A program made the translations under genes and the position numbers. Shown here one piece after another: positions 33,690 through 45,199 of a stretch of 64,000 nt of DNA (position 1 is the first letter of the stretch; each line of letters starts with the position of its first letter). The DNA comes from Glandiceps talaboti (taxonomy: Eukaryota; Hemichordata; Enteropneusta; Spengelidae). The notes under the pieces are model-generated. The model did no database searches and was not told the origin of the DNA. It was given only the letters and a program-made list of their open reading frames with translations. The stretch covers positions 13,249,546-13,313,545 of the forward strand of contig NC_135557.1 in NCBI RefSeq assembly GCF_964340395.1. The letters run 5' to 3'.

Positions 33690-35325
33690 CATAATAGGAA
33701 CACCAGAATTTAGATCTAGAAAAATGACTGCAAATGAAATTAAAACTAATATCATTGGCATGAGTGAAACAGATAGTTGTGATTCTGAGACTGTTTGAAT
33801 ACTGGAGACTGTCTCACAATTGAGCAAAAATCCTCCGGGGGGGAGAGATGTGCGCACTATGTTTGTTTTAATCACGCGGATCACAGAGTGATGACTATGC
33901 GGACTTACATTGTTCTGGTGATTTACACATTACAGCAGACTCTGGTCGTTCATTCCAATCTTTTATGGTCCTTGGTATGAATGAATTTTTGTAGATTTCG
34001 GTATTACAACTCAGTATGATGAGGGTTTTAGTGTGTCTATTTCTGGATGGTCTGTTGTTAAATTGAAGATGACACTAGTCAGCAGGGATAGCTACCAGGC
34101 CGTTGATGGTCTTGAAAAGTAAGTCTGGTCTCTTCTTCGGTCTGACAGAGGTTTCCATTTCAGATCTTTGAGATCTTTTCCATTTCAGATCTTTGAGCTT
34201 AGAAGTATACACATTGATGTCCCTATGGTAGTTATTTTTTTACAAACTGTGCTGCTCTTCTTTGGATGTTTTCGAGCTTGGTGCCGTCTTTCTTGAGTCC
34301 CACACAACTGAGGAGTAGTCCATCACTGATCTCACTAGTGAAGTGTAAGCCATTTCTGTGCGATTTTCGGGGTAATATCTTAGGTTTCGACGGATAAAAC
34401 CCAATATGGCGGAAGCTTGAGACTTTGGAGATGTGAGTATTCCATTTCAGTGTGTCACTGATGGTTATTCGAAGATATGGGTTTTCAGATATTTTTTCAA
34501 TGATATGGTGATTTAATGAATACTGATACACTAATGGTGATTTACGTCTAGATATTGACATAAGGTAATACTTTGTTGCATTGAAATACATGCCCCAATC
34601 TTGAGCCCACTTTTCTAAAGCTGTTAAGTCCTGTTGCAGTTGAACCTGGTCATCCGAGTTCCCTATTTGTCTATATAAGAGACAGTCGTTGGCGAACAGC
34701 CTCACTTGAGATTTTAACCTTAGTGCCAGGTCATTTAGGTCGAGGACCGTGCCCTGGGGGACTCCGGAGATCACTGAGCAGGATGTTGATGTTTCCCCTT
34801 CTATGACGACTCGTTGTTTACGATGCATGCGAAAAGCTGATATCCATTTGTGAATGTTCCCAGATATTCCATAGTTGTGTAGTTTATGTAATAGTTTCCG
34901 ATGAGGTAAGTTGTATCGAAGGCTTTACTAAAGTCTAAGATCACTAGGTCTGTTTGAATTTTCTTCCATGCTGGAGGGGTGACAGGATATTATACTGTTC
35001 CAGGTGCTTGAGAATGTGACTACATGTAATATGCTCTAATACCTTACAGCATACACTGGTTAGTGATATTGGCCTGTAATTACTTGCTATATGTTTGTTT
35101 CCTTTTTTGAATACTGGGGAGATGTTGGCATTTCTCCAAGCTGTCGGTAATGTTCCTGTATCAAGACTTAACTGGAAAATGTTTGTGATACAAGGAGCTA
35201 GTTTGGATGCAGAGTTCCTGAGTATAAAATTAGATATGTTGTCTGGGCCACTTGCTTTACTTACTTTTATATTTCCCATAAGTTTGGCTACACCATCGGA
35301 ATTTATAATGAGGTCTGAGATGTAC
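33690..35325 (-). pseudogene. Dead non-LTR retrotransposon reverse transcriptase (Jockey/CR1-like)
   Basis: Minus-strand RT pieces in order: KASGPDNISN and WRNANISPVFKKG, NYRPISLTSV (about 35325-34944); VILDFSKAFD near 34930; SGVPQGTVL, FANDCLLYR, QQDLTALEKWAQDWGM (34828-34232); then YKNSFIPRTIKDWN near 33960 and further C-terminal sequence to about 33690. Frameshifts separate the pieces. The catalytic FADD box reads FAND, and the GPLLFLLYIN segment after PQGTVL is deleted, so the enzyme is inactive. Endonuclease and 5' parts are missing. It is inserted in copy A of the segmental duplication, upstream of glycosyltransferase exon 1, and is absent from copy B. Confidence 0.85.
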
Positions 35326-35329
35326 AGTA

Positions 35330-35700
35330 CAGTACAGTACAGAGCGCTTGTTTCTCATACTTTGACAATTGACAAGTAGGACACACAAGTTATGTTTTTT
35401 TTGGTAAGCACTGTGCTTTAGTGGTGGGTTTTTTTCCATGACAACACCCCCTAAAAATGTTAACTTTTTGTTTACCCCCCCCCCTAATTTTTCCTGGGAA
35501 AATTGATGCCCCCCCCCCCCGAAAATCCTTTTCCCCCTTGGAAATAAAATATGGAGACTCCCTAATGAGGTTAAGCTTGGGTTCATATCTGAACAAATGC
35601 ACAGAGTCTACACAATCGAGTCAATTGTCATTATATGTAAATCAATCAATTACATGTTAAGCATTGATGGTTCCTGCCTTGTCTACATATAGGTGTTGAA
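35330..35700. other. Poly-C-rich tract and nothing recognised
   Basis: Contains a short (GTACA)n at 35323-35341 and poly-C runs at about 35476-35485 and 35508-35520. ORFs across it are proline- or glycine-rich artefacts. Confidence 0.5.
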
Positions 35701-35706
35701 GTAAAT

Positions 35707-36205
35707 ATGGTCAACCTGAGGAGAAATTTGAAGACAGTCATTCTCACCGGATTATTCCTGGCTGTAATTTATATATTTGTACACGTCTTGCTGTTTTTTA
35801 GATCAATCAGTCTATTTGGCCTGACACCTTTTATTGTAAGTTAATCTTTTGATGTATATACACTGGCTACATTCGATTTGCTTGAAGGACCCCTCCTCCA
35901 CATCCCCATAGGTGTCTTTTATCTGAATTGTTGTATAAATCTATTCCCATGAGTACTTTCAAATATGAAACAAATCTACGCATTTTACCACCAATAAAAC
36001 AGATTGAAAGATTTAATATTATCAGTATTAGAACTTATTCTTTAGTGATTCAATTTACGCCAGAATGTGTATATACATACAGTTTTGAGACGTTACACGT
36101 ATGTGCATAATACGCGAAGTCAATATACCTATACCAGGTGGTGTCATGTGTACCTTATGTGAGTGAAGGTTATGTTATTCTTTTGTTTGTTTGTTTGTCT
36201 GTCTA

Positions 36206-36256
<51 letters not shown>

Positions 36257-38174
36257 GCCTGTGAAAAAAGATGTGTAAAAGACTACTGCACTTTTCTAAC
36301 GAAACTTGCTACCGTGGTTTTGGTATGGTTTTGGTAAGAATTGGTTAAATTTTGATAAACACTTTATGGCTATTTGGTGTATCATTTGCATAATCAACCT
36401 TTTTCAGCAATTAGACTATATATCTTAAGAATGCGAGCTTTAAATTCCACATAATATGGTAAATATACCAATGACATCAAAACTCAAATATCATATAAAG
36501 CTTTTAGCTGAAGCTTTCGATTTCAAAATGTTATTAGCATAATTAATTATTGGTTATTAGCATTTGTCCTGGAAAGCTTGTTGTACCTTTTTGGTTTTAA
36601 TGATTCATTTGCATATTTAATATTTGATGAATTTTCATTTTTTGACAAATATTGCTGCTACACAGCATATCACACATGTACTATAAATCGCTTTGATGTA
36701 GTGTTTAGGAGTCCCATTTTGCATGCTTCAAATTTAATAAAATTTGGACATATAAACATTAAGAAAGCGCCACCAGCCTCACAGATTGATCAAGATCAAA
36801 CTTGGGACGATTTGTTTTGCTCGTTATCGTCACTTCCATTAGCTACTTATTTTTATTTTAAAAAACGACCTATTAAAAATTCTAATATCTAACAAGCTTA
36901 TAAAACAAAGTCTTTTTTTAAGGGCTGCTCCTAGCAAAATCTGCCTAATTTTGTCAGACCCAGATGACCAATCCCTTCACACAAATGATCTTTAAACTTC
37001 AGTTCAGTGTTTAGTGAACATTTCTTTTTCTTGTTTATTTCAGAGACAGTCAAGTTACCTAGAGTCAAGTGCAAGTGCTAATTCAAGGTCAAACGAGTTT
37101 CATATTTATGTAAACGCTCCAAAGTCAAATGTGTCTGTTATTGGCCTACACACTTCACGGTCAAATAAGTCTGTTTTTGCCCTACACACTTCACGGTCAA
37201 ATAAGTCTGTTATTGCCCGACACACTTCACGTTCAAAAAACACTTCAAGGTCAAATAAGTACATGTATGTTACTGACCTACAATATTCAAGGTCAAACGA
37301 ACCTGTTTTTGGTCAACGCAATGTTACCGGATCTTCCAAGAAACAAGGAAAAGGGTTTGGTTTCCTACAACCTCATGACCACTTTGTGGTACCCAACATA
37401 GCACATTCTATCTTCTTTACATGTCATCCATTTGTTTTTGAAAATCTAATCAGCATGCTGGGTGCACACAGGATTATGAAGGCAGATAAAATTTTATTCC
37501 ACACAGACTGCCAACCTGAGGGCGAATGGTGGCAGGAGGCAAAGGACCTTATTCCTACATTAATAATCCATAACATGACAATGCCAACAGAGGTGTTTGG
37601 AACGAACCTTTCAACTAATTGGCCTGAGCATGCTGCTGATGTTGTGAGACTGCAAATTTTGATGCAGTGGGGAGGTGTTTATTTTGACTTAGACACGTTT
37701 GTGTTAGCATCTTTAGACCCTCTACGTTATTACGACTATGTCGTAGGCAGATCCAGTGATAATACGTTAGCAAACGGCATAATTCTTGCTAATAAAAATG
37801 CGACGTTTCTGAAAATCTTTTACAACAGCTACAAAAACTACAACAGTAGCTGTTGGGCTTGCAGCTCAGTCATCAAGCATAATGAATTGGCAAAGGAATA
37901 CACACACCTGTTGCATATCGAACCTGATAGCATGATAAAACCGAACTATGTAAAATATAAGGAAATATTCAATGGCAACTATAATTGGTGGGAGGAACAT
38001 TTTACTGTGCATGTTTACATGAGACTATATTGGTCTGCAAACCGAAATGCACCACCGTTTACCAAGGAAAACATTAAGACATTAGACAATGCCTTTGGTG
38101 AAATGTGTCGATATATATATTATGGGTCACCTGCCTTAATTGATTCAAATGCTACAACATCAAAAGTACCGTAA
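35707..38174 (+). CDS. DXD glycosyltransferase, type II membrane protein (Gly_transf_sug / A4GALT-like), copy A
   Basis: Retaining-type glycosyltransferase fold with the DXD sugar-nucleotide site, expected in the Golgi. Exon 1 (35707-35835, 43 codons) has a basic start MVNLRRNLK and a TM anchor TVILTGLFLAVIYIFVHVLL. Exon 2 (37044-38174) joins in phase 0 after TTTATTTCAG, giving 419 aa. A Ser/Thr-rich stem holds 12-residue repeats (SVxALHTSRSNK). The catalytic domain begins at VPNIAH and has WGGVYFDLD with D258/D260, then LANGIILANKNA. The stop codon overlaps a perfect donor (CC|GTAAGT at 38171), so the last exon may instead splice onward; the same is true of copy B. A satellite begins about 190 bp downstream. 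Confidence 0.85.
36181..36257 (+). repeat. (TTTG)n/(TCTG)n microsatellite in the glycosyltransferase intron, copy A
   Basis: Orthologous in the duplication to 49822-49968 but shorter; copy B also has a (TCCG)n block. Confidence 0.95.
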
Positions 38175-38365
38175 GTGGTCTCAATACGTACTGGTGAAAT
38201 TTAAATTTCATTAATCCGTATTCATTCACATACTTTTAGGAATAGCTTTGCTCAGCCAAACATAGCGCCTTCATATAGTTTGTGTCAGTTACGCTCTAAA
38301 CGACTGCTTACTAGCCGTATATTAGGATATTTTCAACTTTCCGTACTTACACTACAGTTCATTTA

Positions 38366-39676
38366 AGGTACTGTAAAAACAGCAAACCTTCCTTGATAAG
38401 ATACTGTAAAAGGGCAACCTCCCTTAATAAGGTACTGTAAAAGGGCAAACCTCCCTTAATAAGGTACTGTAAAATGGGAAAGCTTCCTTAATAAGGTACT
38501 GTAAAAGGGCAAACCTTCCTTAATACGGTACTGTAAAATGGCAAACCTTCCTTAATACGGTACTGTAAAATGGCAAACCTTCCTTAATAAGGTACTGTAA
38601 AAGGGTAAACCTTCCTTAATACGGTACTGTAAAATGGCAAACCTTCCTTAATACGGTACTGTAAAATGACAAACCTTCCTTAATAAGGTACTGTAAAATG
38701 GCAAACCTTCCTTAATAAGGTACTGTAAAATGGCAAACCTTCCTTAATAAGGTACTGTAAAATGACAAACCTTCCTTAATACGGTACTGTAAAATGGCAA
38801 ACCTTCCTTAATAAGGTACTGTAAAATGACAAACCTTCCTTAATAAGGTACTGTAAAATGGCAAACCTTCCTTAATAAGGTACTGTAAAATGGCAAACCT
38901 TCCTTAATAAGGTACTGTAAAATGACAAACCTTCCTTAATACGGTACTGTAAAATGGCAAACCTTCCTTAATAAGGTACTGTAAAAGGGTAAACCTTCCT
39001 TAATAAGGTACTGTAAAAGGGTAAACCTTCCTTAATAAGATACTGTAAAATGGCAAACCTTCCTTAATAAGGTATTGTAAAAGTTCAAACCTTCCTTAAT
39101 AAGGTACTGTAAAATGACAAACCTTCCTTAATAAGGTACTGTAAAATGGCAAACCTTCCTTAATAAGGTACTGTAAAATGACAAACCTTCCTTAATACGG
39201 TACTGTAAAATGGCAAACCTTCCTTAATAAGGTACTGTAAAAGGGTCAACCTTCCTTAATAAGGTACTGTAAAAGGGTAAACCTTCCTTAATAAGATACT
39301 GTAAAAGTTCAAACCTTCCTTAATAAGGTATTGTAAAAGTTCAAACCTTCCTTAATAAGATACTGTAAAATGGTAAACCTTCCTTAATAAGGTACTGTAA
39401 AATGGCAAACCTTCCTTAATAAGGTACTGTAAAAGGGCAAACCTTCCTTAATAAGGTACTGTAAAAGTATAAACCTTCCTTAATAAGGTACTGTAAAAGT
39501 GTAAACCTTCCTTAATAAGGTACTGTAAAAGTGCAAACCTTCCTTGATAAGATACTGTAAAATGACAAACCTTCCTTAATAAGGTACTGTAAAATGGCAA
39601 ACCTTCCTTAATAAGGTACTGTAAAAGGGCAAACCTTCCTTCATAAGGTACTGTAAAAGAGCAAATTAAACCTTCC
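38366..39676 (+). repeat. 32-bp satellite, small array downstream of glycosyltransferase copy A
   Basis: About 40 copies of a 31-33-bp unit of the form GGTACTGTAAAA, then a short variable GGGC/TGGC/TGAC/GTGT segment, then AAACCTTCCTTAATAA. The unit includes the odd palindromes CCTTAATAAGG and TACTGTA. Confidence 0.97.
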
Positions 39677-42028
39677 TAAATTCAGACCAGAGTTTACAAA
39701 TTTCCCAAAACAAATGAATTCTTGTGTGCTTTGTATGATCATGATGAGAAAAAAAGACAAAGTCACAGTGTAACCTTCCATTCAATAATTTTCGATAGGA
39801 AGAGGGTGATTTCAGATGGAAATTGCAAAGCTAGCCATCTCTGTCATCGGATCATTAAATTTGACACGGTAAACACAAATGTTTTGGAAAGTATATTAAA
39901 ATCACAATTCAGACCGACTTACATGTTTTGCATTCTACTATATAGTACACAGAGATTTCGCTGTAACACGATCGATCAAGATTGGATTTAGTTCTGATCT
40001 TGGTAGTCGGCTGTTCCGATGTTTGGTATGATGGTAAAAGAAAAACAATCAGAGTACACTACACTATATACATGTAGCTACCTTTATTGCCATGAGTCTA
40101 AGACTAAATATACATTCCAATAATAAGACAACCAGATACACAGAGTACACTGCAAAACATAGCTACCTATATTGCTATGTATCTAAGACTATCTGTACAT
40201 GATGGGATAATGAGTCATACATCATCTAGTTAATATTCATGAATACCCATGGCTGTTTATAATAGAGAACTTGCAATCCCTCCATATTGAATGCTGCATC
40301 ATGGGAAATGTGATAATAAATACTAATCAAATAGTATTGTAAACAATAACGTTACATTGTTTCTAACCACAAATGATCAATTCATAGTCACCCTGAGCAC
40401 TGTGGGAGGTTTATGTTATCGGTAGCGCTAGATTAGGTATTACGATAAACACATAAAATCCCATAGTCCTTTGCGTCTGAGCATGCTCTGTCTGGATTGT
40501 AAGTTCCCTATTGATTTGAAGAACCGTTATAGGTCCAAGTATCAGCATACTGTGCCATATCAACAATTTGACCATCGTGACTTTACTGATATGTCATGCG
40601 TCATACGGGAACTATATAATTTCTGAACACAAAACTAGAATATAATAATGTAATAAAAACATTCAAGGTTTGTTTCTTCGATTTGACCGCATGGTAACAT
40701 TTCTATTTTTTATCACAAAGGTGGTGTAAATTATTATTTGTATGAGGTCTATTATGAATAGATGTATACGGGCATTAATGTATATGTATAATAACTAAGA
40801 TGAATACGTGTTGATATGGAGGCCATCTGTTACCTCCTTGTTTCGGTAATACCGAGCACTAAAAAGACAAGTGGTTAACCACACATTTACTTGACAGAAA
40901 ACAATTACTAAGATTGATTCGATTCTAAGTGGATGTTAATGTATCATACAACATACATGCCTGATTTCTTTTATCAGTATCTATGAAACCTCGAAAGTCA
41001 CAATTTTCAATCAAGATACTTGTATTTGCTTCAATAGAGATATAAATCAGAGAGTAATTAGTCACTAAACAAAGCCAATGGCATGAAACTAGAGAGCCGG
41101 AAGTTTTAAAAGTGGTTTGCTCCTAATTATAATCTGCAAGTTGTTGGTTCGACGTTATTGCTGCCATTGATTTATGATTGACAAAAGTACCTTATGGTAT
41201 GGTATGGTACGATGCGATATGGCATGGTTTTATCACTCACTTAATTATATTCGAAATGATTGTAATCTTCCAAAAACGCATGCCAAAACCTTGGACAAAA
41301 CGCGATACAACGTACAAAACTAAAGAAGAGAAAGGGAGTAGTTACATAAAAATATATTTAGAAATATGAAATATTATGCAGTTACAATTACTTCCAGTAA
41401 TGGGCATAAGATGTTTTAAATTCATTAGTATTGCCATGGTTACGAACATAAAGTGGTAAGGGGTTTCATAGACCAAAGCCAACACAATTAAATGAATTTC
41501 ACATAACTGTGTGCCTGCTCTCGGTGTATGTTACGAGTCTTAGAGCTGAATTATATCCATTTTACACATTTTGGTCATTTTCATTATGAACTCTGATATG
41601 AAGTCAAAATGCATTTAAACTTTGTACAATACAGTGGCATTCTACATTAAGTTGTACAATACAGTGGCATTCTACATTAAGTAACAACATAAGTCTTCGA
41701 CATCTCAACATCGCGTATTTTGAAGTTGTTTATACCAGGTACGATTGAAGCGTCAGCAAGTTTTAATATGACGTGATATGTTAATTTTAGAACTTCATCT
41801 TATGATTTCATTGTTCTGTAAACGTATGATTTTAATATTGCACAACTATTTTATGGTCTTTGAGTTGTGAACTTTTATTACTAATCTAGAAGTAACAAAC
41901 CATTTGTTAAGGACATTAAGAATTTCGGAACGTATAGCTTTAGAGCGGGTGGCGCCACAGTAGCAGCTAATAGCAATGTAGGTGACAGGTGCATTACTAG
42001 ACAAGGAGGCGAAAAGTGCATCATCTAA

Positions 42029-42030
<2 letters not shown>
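39677..42030. other. Intergenic, no gene recognised
   Basis: Contains a two-copy repeat of about 90 bp (40052-40125 and 40143-40200, sharing GAGTACACT.CA and TCTAAGACTA), a 29-bp exact tandem duplication at about 41623-41681 (TTGTACAATACAGTGGCATT), and otherwise AT-rich sequence with no coding exon. Confidence 0.5.

Positions 42031-42118
<88 letters not shown>
42031..42118 (+). repeat. (AT)n microsatellite left of palindrome P1
   Basis: About 44 AT units. Confidence 0.97.
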
Positions 42119-42122
<4 letters not shown>

Positions 42123-42248
42123 CGGTGAGTATCAATCTGCTAAGACAGTGCTCTATACCGCAGTGGCAGAGCGTAATAGTTTTAAACTATTACGCTCTGC
42201 CACTGCGGTATAGAGCACTGTCTTAGCAGATTGATACTCACCGAGTTA
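42118..42248. repeat. Palindrome P1: 65-bp inverted arms with 1-bp centre
   Basis: Arms 42118-42182 and 42184-42248 differ at one position (42121/42245); the centre is the single T at 42183. The arm is the same sequence as the single copy at 24491-24556. Both copies begin at the edge of (AT)n. It may be the joined ends of two inverted mobile-element copies. Confidence 0.95.
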
Positions 42249-42324
42249 CATACGCTCCTCCTCCAAGTCGAGCACTCTACTCAGCCAGCTACCAGACCCA
42301 GAATGGAACAGCCACGAAAAGCAA

Positions 42325-42329
<5 letters not shown>

Positions 42330-42419
<90 letters not shown>
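42330..42419 (+). repeat. (AT)n microsatellite between palindromes P1 and P2
   Basis: About 45 AT units. Confidence 0.97.
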
Positions 42420-42421
<2 letters not shown>

Positions 42422-42566
42422 CAAAGTAGGTTGGTTGGAACTTGAGGTGCTTGGTTGTAACTCCGAGTTTCACGCTCAATGCGTTCATCAGATGATGAAC
42501 GCATTGAGCGTGAAACTCGGAGTTACAACCAAGCACCTCAAGTTCCAACCAACCTACTTTGATTAT
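42417..42566. repeat. Palindrome P2: perfect 73-bp inverted arms with 4-bp spacer
   Basis: Arms 42417-42489 and 42494-42566 are exact reverse complements around the spacer AGAT. The following sequence (CGAGCACTCTATTCT at about 42588) resembles the sequence after P1 (CGAGCACTCTACTC), so P1 and P2 come from related elements. A third (AT)n tract follows at 42626-42705. Confidence 0.96.
42457..42491 (-). ncRNA. Hammerhead-ribozyme-like core in palindrome P2
   Basis: Minus strand from 42491: CTGATGA, a 4-bp stem II (ACGC/GCGT) with loop ATTGA, GAAA, then a minimal stem III AC/GT with loop TCGGA, and T at 42459 as the would-be cleavage nucleotide. This order matches the hammerhead core as found in Penelope-like and other retroelements with short stem III. 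Only the minus strand has CTGATGA; the palindrome spacer breaks it on the plus strand. A matching helix I is not seen next to the core, so activity in place is doubtful. Confidence 0.45.
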
Positions 42567-42621
42567 TCCCGCCCTGCTTACCCAAGCATCGAGCACTCTA
42601 TTCTACGAGTTTGATACTATT

Positions 42622-42710
<89 letters not shown>

Positions 42711-42739
42711 CATATATATTATATATATATAGTAGACTT

Positions 42740-44020
42740 TATGCCAAAAAAATTAATATCACTCAATGTCTCGGTTTGTAAGATTCGAAAACAAACTTTG
42801 CAAGGGCTTAAGGACCTCGTGGGGACAGCGACCAACGCAAACACAATTTGCGCGTTCTTGTTTTCACTGTATGTTGAAATTCGTTTTCTATGAAATTTAG
42901 AATTGATTGAGTAATTATCTGCATTTAAATTATTAGCAGATAAATGCTATCTGTTCGGTATGTGAATACATTTGTCAAGTGCAGTTGCCACAGGCGCTAA
43001 TGCGTGGTTGGTCAATGTATGCTAACAGGTGTAACAAGTGTTATAGGGATATACAGGGTGTTGAAAGGGAAGTGTGTTCAATCTTGGTTGCTTACACCCA
43101 CGGTCAGACATTTAAAATAATAATGATTATAATGATTATAGCAGTTCTGTTCCTTTTCAGACAGTCCTTCAGGATTTCAATTGCTAAAGTCGGTACCATT
43201 TCATGATCCCTGTTTATTTTTTTTGTCTAGCCTATTTTGTTCCGACTGAAATAACTTCATCAAGAAGATTGTAGCACATCCATGAACTGAAACAACTCTG
43301 AATTGCACTATTTATCAATGTAACGTGGGAGCTGAACAAACGCGTATGGTACATGGGGACAGCAACAACGCAAACGTAATTTGCGCGTTCTTGTTTTCAT
43401 TGTATGTTTGAATTGGTATGCTAAGAAAATGAGAATAGATCACAGTTTCTTGCCGTTTTGATGTGACGCGAGGTCACAGTGAACTCTCAGCTTCCATGAA
43501 GTAGTAATACTCTGAACAATTTTTTTTTGAATTAAGGGAATAGTATTCTTCTGAGATGACAACACCTAAAGTTATTAAAAGATCAGCGATGTCAAATAGT
43601 GACTAATTACAGCCAGCTGGAAGAACAATCACGTGATCAAATTGTGTAGCTACTTTACATATTTGTCAATGTTATTTACATTGAATTAAGGCAACAGCAC
43701 TCTTCCGTTTATTCATTTAAGGGTACAAATGATTTTATCGCCCAATCATATGAGTATTGTATAACTTATGTTTGTAAGATCTTAAAGTTGGAATAAAGTA
43801 TGGATTCAATTTAGAAGCAAGCAAGGTGAATGAAACAGCTTGGCCTAAGTTAGGGGCTTCGATCTGCTCCGTGGCTACTTCTAAATATGGTTCCAAGTTA
43901 GACATATGAATCTTTGTGGTGTCTGCTAGCTAATTCCCTAAAGTCCAAGTGATCCCGGCACACAAGTTGAGATGTGAGAATGATTCTAGTATAGTTACAT
44001 GACCTGCCAGCTGAGTGCGA
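42740..44020. other. Intergenic with a two-copy repeat
   Basis: The block ACGCAAAC..AATTTGCGCGTTCTTGTTTTCA occurs at about 42835 and 43370, about 540 bp apart, within wider similarity. No gene recognised. Confidence 0.5.
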
Positions 44021-44477
44021 AGGTTACAGTAACACGTACCTTACCAATGCAACACTATTTTCTTTATTCGTTCACGCTCTAGACTGCTTTCTATCAGTTG
44101 TTTTGATTCACCCAAAAGTTATGATGCATCTCGACCTGTCGTTATTCTCGCACTAAGGTACTAATGTGCGCCTGGTGATGAGACATCGTATAAGTGGCTA
44201 GAATTAGAAATTTAGATTAGAAGTTTGATCATGGAGTTGCTTTCATCTAAGTAACGTTTTATTTGGTCAAAATTGGATAGTGTGTGGATAGCTATCCGGT
44301 GTTTAGACGATCGTGTTGGGTTGATGGGTCGATGCAATCCATACAATGTGACATATTGTGCAAATATACGATGTTTGCACAACTATAATAATGTTAAGTC
44401 AGTGATAGCATGATATACAAGAAATATTTACATTTTGTCTCGTCTGGTTCTCATTGTCAATAGTATACGTGACACAG

Positions 44478-44518
44478 CTCCCTCTCTCTCTCTCTCTCCC
44501 TCTCTCCTCTCTCTCTCT

Positions 44519-44612
<94 letters not shown>
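44478..44612 (+). repeat. (TC)n microsatellite
   Basis: About 135 bp of TC repeats with a poly-C interruption. The 133-codon minus-strand ORF that crosses it (44829-44428) is mostly repeat translation; its N-terminal part has no recognised domain. Confidence 0.95.
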
Positions 44613-44617
<5 letters not shown>

Positions 44618-45199
44618 CCACATATCTTGACATCTTTCTTCGAAGAATCAAATATAAACTGTATTTGACCCTCTGGAATTCGAAATACATATATGCTGCT
44701 AATAAGTTTCTGCAACTTAGCAAGGCATTGCTGATAAAATGGTTTCTTTAGGATGCGAGAGTCGGAAGAAGACCTAAGTTGTCTATGGGGAGCATAAAGA
44801 TGAAGAAGCTGAGATTCAGAACCAGTCATCTCCTATGCACCATGTGTATTAGAGTTGACGAGTTATGCAGGAATTTATTTATTCAGTACTACACATATGG
44901 CATCAATTCAATAAAAGGTGATATTGTGTTTTAAATTAGTTGCACATTTAGAATCAGACACAATACATATACACGTGACATGCAGTCTTTATATGCAACA
45001 GGTGGACAATCATTTATAGTAGCCCTAGTCATGTGTATTATTCTCTCAATCATCATAAGGCCAGACACAGAGTGAGTCTGTGTGCTGTGTTAGAACTAAT
45101 CATTGTACACATCACCATACCAAGGGACACTAAGAAGACATTTTGCTTGGAGTAGATGTTATTTATGATCGAAGGTGAGTTCAATCTGAATGTGCAATT

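Larger units (their letters stand above)
30075..38350 (+). repeat. Segmental duplication, copy A
   Basis: Shares three collinear blocks with copy B: 30075-30545 with 44020-44480, 32180-32690 with 44610-45190, and 35935-38350 with 49556-51905. Between blocks the copies differ by insertions: in A a (TC)n tract, a TIR element and a dead LINE; in B other sequence and another LINE. Divergence in the aligned parts is visible but modest. Copy A ends in the glycosyltransferase gene and the satellite. Confidence 0.85.

Noticed and set aside
34232-35279. Intact LINE reverse transcriptase gene
   Set aside because: Frameshifts, a deletion after PQGTVL and FAND instead of FADD show that it is dead.
44428-44829. 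133-codon minus-strand ORF in segmental copy B
   Set aside because: Its C-terminal half is (GA)n translation, the matching part of copy A is not open, and no domain is recognised.
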